NCBI RefSeq assembly: GCF_011305995.1 | Contig: NZ_CP049910.1 | Coordinates: forward strand, 6,400,501 to 6,464,500 | DNA: 64,000 nucleotides | Source of the DNA: Diaphorobacter sp. HDW4A | Lineage (GTDB): Bacteria > Pseudomonadota > Gammaproteobacteria > Burkholderiales > Burkholderiaceae_C | Reading direction: 5' to 3' | Shown: one piece after another, positions 57,151 to 64,000 of the stretch | How the letters are laid out: every line of letters begins with the position of its first letter | How positions within the stretch are numbered: the stretch's first letter is position 1 | Position numbers and translations under genes: made by a program | The notes under the pieces: generated by a model | Seen by the model: only the letters and a program-made list of their open reading frames with translations | Told to the model about the DNA's origin: nothing | Databases searched by the model: none

Positions 57151-57413
57151 AACGCATACTTTTACTCATTGCAATCGCTGTCGCGCTGATCGGCATGTCG
57201 GGATGCACTGTGGTCCCGGCGCAGTCAGCGGCCAGCGGCTGCAGGCTGTTGAATATCGCGCTTGACGAAGCGGACATGGCCTCTGCATGGTACGAGGAGG
57301 CGGGTGATGTGCTGGAAGAGTGCGGAATGACAGACGCGCGCGAGCGTGCCGCGTTCAAGGCATGTTTGAAAGACCTGCAGGATGAGGGCACCCGTGCTTG
57401 CTATGACATGTAA
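57147..57413 (+). CDS. Small phage lipoprotein in the lysis cassette
   Basis: This 88-aa protein has a signal peptide and lipobox (MSGC, Cys20), then a four-Cys mature part (GCRLLNIALDEADMA, EECGMTDARERAAFKACLKDLQ, TRACYDM). Its ATG overlaps the endolysin stop. Not recognised as a named family; it may be an accessory lysis or exclusion lipoprotein. Confidence 0.65.
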   Translation: MKRILLLIAIAVALIGMSGCTVVPAQSAASGCRLLNIALDEADMASAWYEEAGDVLEECGMTDARERAAFKACLKDLQDEGTRACYDM

Positions 57414-58001
57414 ACCAAGGCAGCGCGGCACGCTCGATGTGACCATCATCCTTTGCGCGTGCCTTGCGCTCGCGGCGTGGGCGTTCTACGCATGGGCAGA
57501 GGGGCAGGGCTATGACCGCGCCATGGTGGCGGCGGGGAAAAAAGAGAAAGCGCAGGACGCGGCCAATGAAACGGAACGCCAGCGCCAGATCCGCGAGGTC
57601 GACGACAGCCAGAAACGTCATCGCGATGAAAAAGACCTGTTGACCAAGCAACTGAACGAGGCCAAAGAAAATGCAAAAATTTCGCAGATCGAGCGTGATC
57701 GCGCTTTGCGCGCTGGCACTCAGCGCGTGTCAATCAGGGCCGCCGCTTGTGTGCCCGCCGTCATACCAACTGGCAACACCGCCCAGTCTGGAGCCGCTGG
57801 GACTCAAGAAGCGCGCGCCGAACTTGTCGGAGCGGATGCTGTTGAAATTTTCGGCATCACCGACGACGGAGACGACGCAATCCGAGATCTCAATTTCTGT
57901 ATCGACCGATACAACGGGCCGCCGCAGAGGTCGAGCGCTACAAAGCCAGATTGAAGGGGGTGCAACATGTGGAAGTTGCAGAGCCTGCGAGCGCTCATTG
58001 A
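57403..58001 (+). pseudogene. Phage Rz-like i-spanin, frameshifted near the C-terminus
   Basis: The N-terminal transmembrane helix (TIILCACLALAAWAFYAW), a long coiled coil (KKEKAQDAANETERQRQIREVDDSQKRHRDEKDLLTKQL) and VSIRAAACVPAV identify an inner-membrane spanin (P2 LysB type). As written, the frame stops at 57954 after an odd tail. One extra G in the GGG at 57916-57918 would extend it through NGAAAEVERYKARLKG to a stop at 57999-58001, a more natural coiled ending. The start at 57403 is uncertain (57382 is possible). Confidence 0.65.
57671..57954 (+). CDS. Rz1-like o-spanin lipoprotein nested in Rz
   Basis: In the +1 frame inside Rz lies a lipoprotein with signal peptide SSVIALCALALSAC (Cys20) and a Pro-rich mature part (GPPLVCPPSYQLATPPSLEPLG), the classic nested o-spanin. 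As written the frame stays open to 58132, overlapping gene R by over 160 bp; with the one-base correction at 57916 it would stop at 57954 and give about 94 residues, close to the size of P2 LysC. Confidence 0.65.
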
Positions 58002-58494
58002 GTCGGCAAACCCCGACCTCGTGCGTGATCCGCAAAACCTCATCGTGCTGGCGCACGAAGGGCGCACGGTGTCCACGTTGGCGGGCGGGCTCTCGTTCGA
58101 GTACGAATACACCATCGAAATCACGGTGCTGAACTACGTTGGCCACACGGATGCGCTGTTTGTGCCGTTGCTGGCTTGGGTGCGGGTGCATCAATCCGAG
58201 CTGCTGGACAATCCGAAGACTCAGGCCAAGGGTCTGGAGTTCAATGTGGAATTGCTGGAGTTGTCGAGCTGTGACATTGCCATTCGCGTGCCTGTCACCG
58301 AGCGGGTGGTGGTCAAGGCCGACGAAGATCACCCAACGCGACTGATTGCCGAGCACCCGCCAGAACCGGGTGTGCCAGGCATGGCGGGCATGGCTGAACG
58401 ATGGGAGCTATACCTAAAGGACCAGTTGCTGGCGCAATGGGATATGGAGATCCCGCCAGAGCGCGCGCGCTTCGAGTCGCTGCGCTTCTTCTGA
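57967..58494 (+). CDS. R: Phage tail completion protein R
   Basis: This 175-aa protein has KLQSLRALIESANPDLVRDPQNLIVLAHEG, FEYEYTIEITVLNYVGHTDALFVPLLAWVR and PERARFESLRFF, matching P2 gpR, which helps join or finish the tail. Gene S starts 12 bp after its stop. Confidence 0.9.
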   Translation: MWKLQSLRALIESANPDLVRDPQNLIVLAHEGRTVSTLAGGLSFEYEYTIEITVLNYVGHTDALFVPLLAWVRVHQSELLDNPKTQAKGLEFNVELLELSSCDIAIRVPVTERVVVKADEDHPTRLIAEHPPEPGVPGMAGMAERWELYLKDQLLAQWDMEIPPERARFESLRFF

Positions 58495-58505
58495 TGGTCT
58501 GAACA

Positions 58506-58979
58506 ATGGCCGACTTCAAAGCGCTCGAAACGTGGGCCGAGAGCATGCTGCAGAAGCTGCAGCCGAGCCAGCGCCGCCGCATTACGGTAGACGTCGCCCG
58601 CAAGCTGCGCGCCGCCAACGCCGCGCGCATGGCTGCGCAGACCGACCCGGACGGAAACCGCTGGGAGCCGCGCAAACCACCAGCATCCACAATGCGTAGC
58701 AAGGCCGGTCGCATCCGGCAGGCGGCCAAGCAAAAGCTGCCACTCTTTGCCAAGATGAGGGCGGCCAAGAATTTGAAGGCGCGCGGCTCGCCTGAGTCCG
58801 CGCTGGTCGAGATCGTGAGCCGTGCCCAGCGAATCGCGCGCGTTCATCACTTCGGTGAAACCGACAACGTCAACCCGCACGGCCCGGCCTATCGATACCC
58901 AGCACGCGAGCTGGTGGGCATCAGCGATGCTGACACCGATCTGATTCGCGACGTGCTGCTGCAGCATCTGGCCAGCTAG
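58506..58979 (+). CDS. S: Phage tail completion protein S
   Basis: This 157-aa basic protein has LETWAESMLQKLQPSQRRRITVDVARKLRAAN, DPDGNRWEPRK and IARVHHFGETDNVNP, matching gpS/virion morphogenesis proteins. It ends the O-to-S late operon just before the V promoter region. Confidence 0.88.
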   Translation: MADFKALETWAESMLQKLQPSQRRRITVDVARKLRAANAARMAAQTDPDGNRWEPRKPPASTMRSKAGRIRQAAKQKLPLFAKMRAAKNLKARGSPESALVEIVSRAQRIARVHHFGETDNVNPHGPAYRYPARELVGISDADTDLIRDVLLQHLAS

Positions 58980-58988
58980 TCCGCAATA

Positions 58989-59007
58989 TGTGATGTGCGC
59001 AGCCACA
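58989..59007 (+). promoter_or_regulatory. Phage late-promoter activator site (V)
   Basis: This is an exact copy of the dyad at 52740-52758. It lies 46 bp before the V start. A (CG)n run stands about 14-24 bp before the ATG here and also before the P start (47 bp from its dyad), so the two leader regions share a layout. Confidence 0.65.
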
Positions 59008-59053
59008 GCCCGCCGCGCTGGCCTTCACGCGCGCGCGGCGGCAAAGTGGGTGC

Positions 59054-59728
59054 ATGTCGCAAACACCGCAGCAAAACACACCGCAGGAACAGGCCCGCAA
59101 GCTGGAAAACATTGCTGGCCTCGGCGTGGTGCATGCCGTGAATCTTCGGGCCGCGCGCTGCCGCGTGCAGATGGGCGAGAACATCACCGACTGGTTGCAA
59201 TGGTTCTCCGGCCGCGCAGCTGGCAAGGATGGTTCGCATTGGTGGCCGCCGGTTGTCGGTGAGCAATGTCTGGTGATCGCACCGGGCGGTGACCTGCTGC
59301 AGGGCGTTGTGCTGCTCGGCTTCTACTCCGACGCCAACGCCGCACCCAGCAACAAGAAGGCCGTGGAGCACACGCGCTGGTCTGAAAAAGACTATTCCGA
59401 ATACGCGCCCGAGGCGCACATCACGCACCACGAAAAGAAGTTGCGCACTGAGGTTTCGAACACCTGCAGCGCCACCATGGAGCCGCAAGAGTTCCGCATG
59501 GATGTGGGAGACGGCTGCAGCATCACGATGAAGCCGAACCAGATCACCCTGCAGGCCGGGGCGGCCACGCTGCAGATCGGCCCGGCCACTGTTACGTCCA
59601 ATGTGGATGTGATCGCTGCAGGCATTAGTTTGATGACGCACGTTCACACCGAAGTCACCAAGGGTGTGATGCTGTCCGGCGTGCCTGCTGGCGCAGGTGG
59701 CGCCATACCCGGAGGGCTTGCGCCATGA
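59054..59728 (+). CDS. V: Phage baseplate assembly protein V
   Basis: This 224-aa protein is the baseplate spike that pierces the outer membrane. It has the OB-fold region (GLGVVHAVNLRAARCRVQMGENITDWLQWF, WWPPVVGEQCLVIAPGGDLLQGVVLLG) and a C-terminal beta-helix with MTHVHTEVTKGVMLSG, where the HxH at 213-215 resembles the iron-binding tip of P2 gpV. Confidence 0.92.
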   Translation: MSQTPQQNTPQEQARKLENIAGLGVVHAVNLRAARCRVQMGENITDWLQWFSGRAAGKDGSHWWPPVVGEQCLVIAPGGDLLQGVVLLGFYSDANAAPSNKKAVEHTRWSEKDYSEYAPEAHITHHEKKLRTEVSNTCSATMEPQEFRMDVGDGCSITMKPNQITLQAGAATLQIGPATVTSNVDVIAAGISLMTHVHTEVTKGVMLSGVPAGAGGAIPGGLAP

Positions 59729-60081
59729 TGAACCGCACCACCGGCCAGCGCATCAACATGCTCGAACATGTGCGCCAGAGCATCACCGACATCCTGAGCA
59801 CTCCGATCGGTAGCCGCGTCATGCGCCGCACCTACGGCAGTCTTGTCCCCGCGCTGATCGACCAGCCCGACAACCTCGCAACCCAAACACGCGTGTTTTC
59901 CGCTGTGGCCTCGGCGCTGATGCGTTGGGAACCACGTATCAAGGTCTCGAAGATGTCGCTCACGCGAGATGCCGACGTGCCAGGTCGCGCCACGCTCAAT
60001 ATCGATTGCGCCTACACCGGGCAATTCGGCCGGGACTCGTCGCTTTCGTTGTCCGTGCCGTTGACTGGGGGAACTGCGTGA
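59725..60081 (+). CDS. W: Phage baseplate protein W (gp25-like)
   Basis: This 118-aa gp25-like protein has EHVRQSITDILSTPIGSRVMRRTYGS, the W/gp25 signature. Its start overlaps the V stop (ATGA), and its stop overlaps the GTG of J. Confidence 0.93.
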   Translation: MMNRTTGQRINMLEHVRQSITDILSTPIGSRVMRRTYGSLVPALIDQPDNLATQTRVFSAVASALMRWEPRIKVSKMSLTRDADVPGRATLNIDCAYTGQFGRDSSLSLSVPLTGGTA

Positions 60082-60932
60082 TTGATCTGCAGACACTCGC
60101 ACCGCCGAGCGTGGTCGAAACGCTGGCGTTTGAAACCATCCTCGCGCAGGGCAAGGCAGATTTCGCGGATCGCATGCGGCCGCACCTGCCTGGCATTGAT
60201 GACATCCTGAAACTTGAGTCTGACCCGGTGGTCAAGCTGCTGGAATCGTTCGCATTGCGCGAACTGCTTTTCCGGGCTCGGGTCAATGACGCGTCGCGCG
60301 CGCACCTGCTGGCGTTTGCCTCGGGTGCTGATCTGGACCAGCTGGCCGCCATGTTTGGCGTCGAGCGTATGGCCGACGAGTCGGATGATCGATTCCGGGT
60401 GCGCCTGCAACTGCGCATCGCCGCGATGGGCGCGCAGGGAACGCGTGAGTATTACGAATACAAGGCGCTGACCGCCTCGCCATTGGTGCGAGCGGTACGC
60501 GCCACGCAAAGCGCGCCGGGCAAAGTGCTGGTGATGCTGTGGGTGGTGGATGCCGCGCAGGCACAGGCCGTGCGCGAGCTGGTCAATTCCGCACTCAATG
60601 CGGATGACGCCCGCATGCTTGGCGTCGTGCTCACCGTGGCCGTGGCTGAGCCGCACGTCATCAACATCACCGCGCGCATCACGCGCACCAGCAGCGCGCC
60701 GGGCAACCTGCCGCAGCTGATGCGCCAGCGTCTGGCCGCAGCGTTTGCCGACATGGGCATTCTGGCGGGCACGGTGGCGCGCAGCTACATCACCACGCTG
60801 CTGCACGTCGATGGCGTGCATGCCGTGGAGTTCCCCGACGATGCAGCGCCAGCGGTCACCACCACCATTGCGGCCGGTGAATATCCGGCGCTGGGCGTAG
60901 TGCAATTGATTGATGCCGGGGTGGTGGCATGA
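60078..60932 (+). CDS. J: Phage baseplate assembly protein J
   Basis: This 284-aa wedge protein starts at a GTG overlapping the W stop. It has LESFALRELLFRARVNDASRAHLLAFASGADLDQLAAMFGVER, DDRFRVRLQLRI and YEYKALTASPLVRAV, typical of gpJ. The frame upstream of 60078 is only W in another frame. Confidence 0.92.
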   Translation: MIDLQTLAPPSVVETLAFETILAQGKADFADRMRPHLPGIDDILKLESDPVVKLLESFALRELLFRARVNDASRAHLLAFASGADLDQLAAMFGVERMADESDDRFRVRLQLRIAAMGAQGTREYYEYKALTASPLVRAVRATQSAPGKVLVMLWVVDAAQAQAVRELVNSALNADDARMLGVVLTVAVAEPHVINITARITRTSSAPGNLPQLMRQRLAAAFADMGILAGTVARSYITTLLHVDGVHAVEFPDDAAPAVTTTIAAGEYPALGVVQLIDAGVVA

Positions 60933-61882
60933 CGACGACGCCGCGCACCATCCTGCCGCCGTCATCCACCACGCTGGAGCGAGTGATTGACACCACGTTT
61001 CCGCGTGGCTGGGGCGCAATGGCCGATGGCATCGAGCCTGCCGCAGTGCTGGCCAATGACAGTTTTTTGCCGTGGGTCGCGCAGCAGTGGCAGATCAGCC
61101 GATTTGATCGCTACTTTGACGACACGCGTGAGCTGATCGCGCAGGGCCTGCCGTGGTTGCGCGAGCGCGGCACCGCTGCTGGTGTACGCCGCGTGCTGTC
61201 GTGGCTCGGATACACCAGCGTCACGCTCGACGAGGACGGCGCGCGCTTGCACATCAATCCGGGGCGTGAGGTCAGCAATGCCGACATTGCCCGGATGGCC
61301 TATGCCGTGCGCAACACGATCCCGCTGCATGTGTCGTTTTACCGGGTGTTCTATCGCTATGACCTGCGCATGCTGCGTTGGGACAACCGGCCGTTGTGGG
61401 ATGCAGCGATCTGGGACAACGTGAGCGGTGCGCCTGTGGATGTGGGCGACGACGGCGGTGTGGTCATTGGTAGCCAAGCGGTATTTCAGCAGTCCATTTG
61501 CAACCCGCCCAAGCTGGAGCCGCTGCAGTGCGCAAGCGAATTCACCTACATCAGTCAGATGCGAAGGCCTGATGTGATGCGGTGGGACGTTTCGCGCTGG
61601 GACGGCGCGGTACATCGCACTACCGTGGGCGTATTGCACTGGTTCACATGCTCGATGGTGCAGCCGTATCAAGCGCAGCAGCCGCAAAACACTCACTTCG
61701 AGGGGATGGCGAGCCAGTGTGATAGCGCGCGCACGGCGCATCAGGTGGCGGGTGCGGAAGTCACATTTTCGGGCGAATGCACGCCGCGTGTTGTGGGTGA
61801 TCGCAAATGGCGGGGGCGGTGGGACTCAACGCCTTGGCGCGTTCAAAACATTCAGAGTAACTATTACGAAACAACGGAGTGA
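60929..61882 (+). CDS. I: Phage tail protein I
   Basis: The first 180 or so residues match gpI (WGAMADGIEP, LPWVAQQWQISRFDRYFDDTRELIAQGLPWLRERGTAAGVRRVLSWLG). The 317-aa protein is longer than P2 gpI; its C-terminal part repeats aromatic RWD/WDN motifs (MLRWDNRPLWDAAIWDN, VMRWDVSRWDG, GRWDSTPWR), a beta-rich extension perhaps linking to the tail fibre. The start overlaps the J stop. Confidence 0.88.
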   Translation: MTTTPRTILPPSSTTLERVIDTTFPRGWGAMADGIEPAAVLANDSFLPWVAQQWQISRFDRYFDDTRELIAQGLPWLRERGTAAGVRRVLSWLGYTSVTLDEDGARLHINPGREVSNADIARMAYAVRNTIPLHVSFYRVFYRYDLRMLRWDNRPLWDAAIWDNVSGAPVDVGDDGGVVIGSQAVFQQSICNPPKLEPLQCASEFTYISQMRRPDVMRWDVSRWDGAVHRTTVGVLHWFTCSMVQPYQAQQPQNTHFEGMASQCDSARTAHQVAGAEVTFSGECTPRVVGDRKWRGRWDSTPWRVQNIQSNYYETTE

Positions 61883-61887
61883 AGAGC

Positions 61888-62375
61888 ATGCAAGTGCTGC
61901 AACAAAACGGACGCAAGATGTTGGCCAAAGCCATGATGGCCATGACGGTGCATGTAGCGTTGGGCGTGGTGATGGCGTGTGGAACGATCCACCGGCCACG
62001 CCTTCCGACAGGGCGGCGCTCATGGATGAAATCGGGCGACGTCTTGCCACCGAGGTGGCCTACGTGGTGCCCGCCACCGAAATTGATGGTGACATTGAGT
62101 TGCCCGGAAAGATTTTCTACAAGCGCGTCGCTGAGCCATCCCAGTTTCTTTTCGTTCGCGCTACGTTCGGATTTGATGACGCAGTGGGCGAGTCTGTTCG
62201 CGAGATGGGCGTCTTCTTTGGCACGCAAATCGCTGCCGGTGTGCCTGCGGGTCAGCGATACCTCTCGCCAGATCAGATCGCAGATGCTGGGGAAATCTGG
62301 TCAATGGAATTCCGGGCGCGCATGGTGCGCGACGGCGGAACCAAGGGCAATGAAGAAATCGTAATCCCGCTATGA
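61888..62375 (+). pseudogene. Phage tail-associated protein, frameshifted
   Basis: The ATG has GGAG 8 nt upstream and lies 5 bp after gene I. The N-terminal part (AMMAMTVHVALG) is in one frame and the rest (RGDGVWNDPPATPSDRAALMDEIGRRLATEVAYVVPATE to NEEIVIPL) in the -1 frame from 61962. One extra G in the GGG at 61962-61964 restores a protein of about 162 aa, of a kind found between I and the fibre genes in Burkholderiales P2-like phages. Confidence 0.7.
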
Positions 62376-62385
62376 GGGCCTGAAT

Positions 62386-64000
62386 ATGACGATTTACAAC
62401 GGATTCGATGCGGCCAAGGGCTATACCAAAGTGCTGGTGCATGCGGACCGCGTGGCGGGATCCGCCGAGCAGAACGAAGCGCAGTCCATCATCGATCACC
62501 GAATCACCCGCATTGCAGACGTGCTGTTTGCCGACGGTGATATCACCGAGGGCGCGCGCTGCACGGTCAATGCCGAAACCGGCGAGTGCTCGATGGAGGC
62601 GGGCGGCATCTACATTTCGGGCGCGGTGCATGATCTGGCTGCAGCATCGCTGCAGGTGCCGTCGTCGGGCTGGTTTATGTGGGCGTGCTCTACCGTGAGC
62701 GCGTGGTCACGGCGGTGGATGATCCAACGTTGTACAACCGCGCAGCCGGTGCGGCCGGGTATGGTGAGCTTGGTGCGGACCGCTTGCAGGTGTCCACCGC
62801 GTGGGGCGTGCAGGGCGATGGCCAGCCGGGCAATTTCTATCCAGTATGGACCATCCGCGACGGCGTGGTGACGCCTCGCGAGCCAGCGCCAACGATGAAC
62901 GCCACCACCCAGGCTATCGAACGTTACGACCGAGACAGCACGGGTGGCAGCTACGTGGTGCGCGGGCTGGTCACCATTCAGTCGGACGATGATGAACAAG
63001 GGCGGCAGGTGTTCGCTGTCACGGCGGGCGCGGCGCGCATCAGTGGCCGCGCCGTCGAGCAGCCGGTGGACCGCCGTGTGGTGTTTGCGGCCGTGCCAGA
63101 TGTCGAGCTGATCAGCGGTGAGCCGCACAACGTGGACACGGCCGGGTTGTTGCATGTGCAGTTCGACCGCTGGCCGGTGCTGCAGCCTGCCAAGGTCAAG
63201 ATTCCGCGCAACCGTGTGGCGCAGATCTCGCACGGCCCGTTTCTGGGTGCTGCTGATCCGTTGCCAGAAAACAGCGTGTACAAGATCAACAGCGTGAAGC
63301 AAGGCGGAACCACTTACCAAAAGGACGTGGATTACAAGCTGACCGCCGGGCAGGTCGATTGGAGTCCGGACGGAGCGGAAGTGGTGCCGGGCAGTGAGTA
63401 CACGGTGGATTTCGACTACATCAGCACAGAGGACGTGCTGAACCAGACGCCGCGCGGATTTGACGTGCAGGGCGGCGTGCCGCAGACCGTCTTGCAGGTG
63501 GACTATGCCTATGCGATGAAGCGCATCGACCGAATCGTGATGAACGGTGCGGGCGAGCTGGACATCATCAAGGGCATCCCGGCCACATGGCAACCCGTAG
63601 ATCCGGACGTACCGGGCGGCGTGCTGGCGTTGGCGAGCGTCGTGCAGACGTGGGATGCAGACACGCGCCGCACTGTGGCCGACGCCGTGCGCACGGTGCA
63701 GATGGACACGCTGGTGTCGTATGCAACCCGCATGGATGACATCGAGCTGGATCTGGCAGAGCTGCGGCTGGCCACGGACGTGGCGGGTCGATACAGCGGC
63801 CTGAAAAAGGGCTACTTCGCCGATCCGATGATGGACAACACCATGCGAGATCAGGGGCGTGAGCAGACGGCCATGGTGTCGGGGCAAGCGCTGCAGCTCT
63901 ATGAATTTGAGGGTGCATTTTTGATGGGCGACGGTGTCACGGCCTATGGGCTCGCATATGACTTTGTCGCGGCTGTATCCCAGCTGAGTTTCAGTCGAGC
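62386..64000 (+). pseudogene. DUF4815 phage tail protein, frameshifted and cut by the window edge
   Basis: The N-terminus (YNGFDAAKGYTKVLVHADRVAGSAEQNEAQSI) matches DUF4815 (PF16075), a virion protein family near tail fibres. The frame shifts by -1 at the GGG at 62667-62669: before it reads ASLQVPSSG, after it LVYVGVLYRERVVTAVDDP, open to the window edge (YDFVAAVSQLSFSR). One extra G restores a single frame of more than 538 codons. It is probably a baseplate-proximal or fibre-attachment protein. Confidence 0.75.

Noticed and set aside
56339..62670. Programmed -1 ribosomal frameshifting as explanation for the broken phage genes
   Set aside because: None of the four sites has an X-XXY-YYZ slippery heptamer, and these genes are not known to use frameshifting; the known P2 case is E/E'.
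62610..63887. 425-aa minus-strand ORF in the prophage
   Set aside because: Antisense to the DUF4815 gene, whose corrected frame is open to the window edge.

Overview
The window is high-GC DNA from a Gram-negative beta-proteobacterium, most likely Comamonadaceae (Comamonas/Delftia/Acidovorax-like). This is inferred from the trimeric porin type, a Bug-type solute receptor, scpA next to a DUF3460 gene, and a PreT/PreA/hydantoinase pyrimidine cluster. No rRNA, tRNA or CRISPR array was seen. About 49 kb is chromosome. The last 14 kb is the structural half of a P2-like prophage that runs off the right edge.

Chromosome, left to right. A giant MofA/MnxG-type multicopper oxidase lipoprotein (minus strand, cut by the left edge) lies downstream of panB. 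panB is divergent from a fused pabB-pabC gene. A porin converges on a DUF4198/TonB-receptor pair that probably handles a metal. Next come a CHMI-like isomerase, scpA and a DUF3460 gene. A large secreted metallophosphoesterase with a C-terminal anchor, a DeoR regulator, an unknown small ORF and a BamE-like lipoprotein follow. A LysR regulator diverges from a Bug receptor followed by pcaB and pcaC, an incomplete protocatechuate branch. metG, a patatin phospholipase and a membrane-anchored Mrr-like protein come next, then apbC, an FdhF/YdeP molybdoenzyme with a coupled small protein, a bile-acid:Na+ symporter-type carrier and an unknown exported protein. Divergent mnmH and selD make selenophosphate and use it in tRNA.

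From 37.9 to 46.5 kb lies a near-complete reductive pyrimidine catabolic locus. It holds an M20 amidohydrolase (beta-ureidopropionase-like), dihydropyrimidinase, an NCS1 permease and PreA/PreT, with a divergent TetR regulator. A 34-bp palindrome in the preT-tetR gap is a strong operator candidate. Two tandem glutamine-rich micro-proteins, an AraC regulator and a LysE exporter follow. Two families of palindromic repeats sit in intergenic gaps, at 37.35-37.84 kb and 40.75-40.84 kb.

The prophage (49.66 kb to the edge) has P2 gene order: Q-P (leftward), then O-N-M-L-X, holin, endolysin, spanins, R-S, V-W-J-I, a tail protein and a DUF4815 protein. An identical 21-bp dyad occurs in the P/O divergent gap and just before V, matching the places where P2 late promoters lie. 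Four genes (X, Rz/Rz1, the gene after I, and the DUF4815 gene) each carry a -1 frameshift at a run of exactly three G or C. Adding one base to that run restores a sensible protein each time. This means either prophage decay or a systematic base-calling error. No integrase, repressor or replication genes lie between the packaging end and the chromosome.
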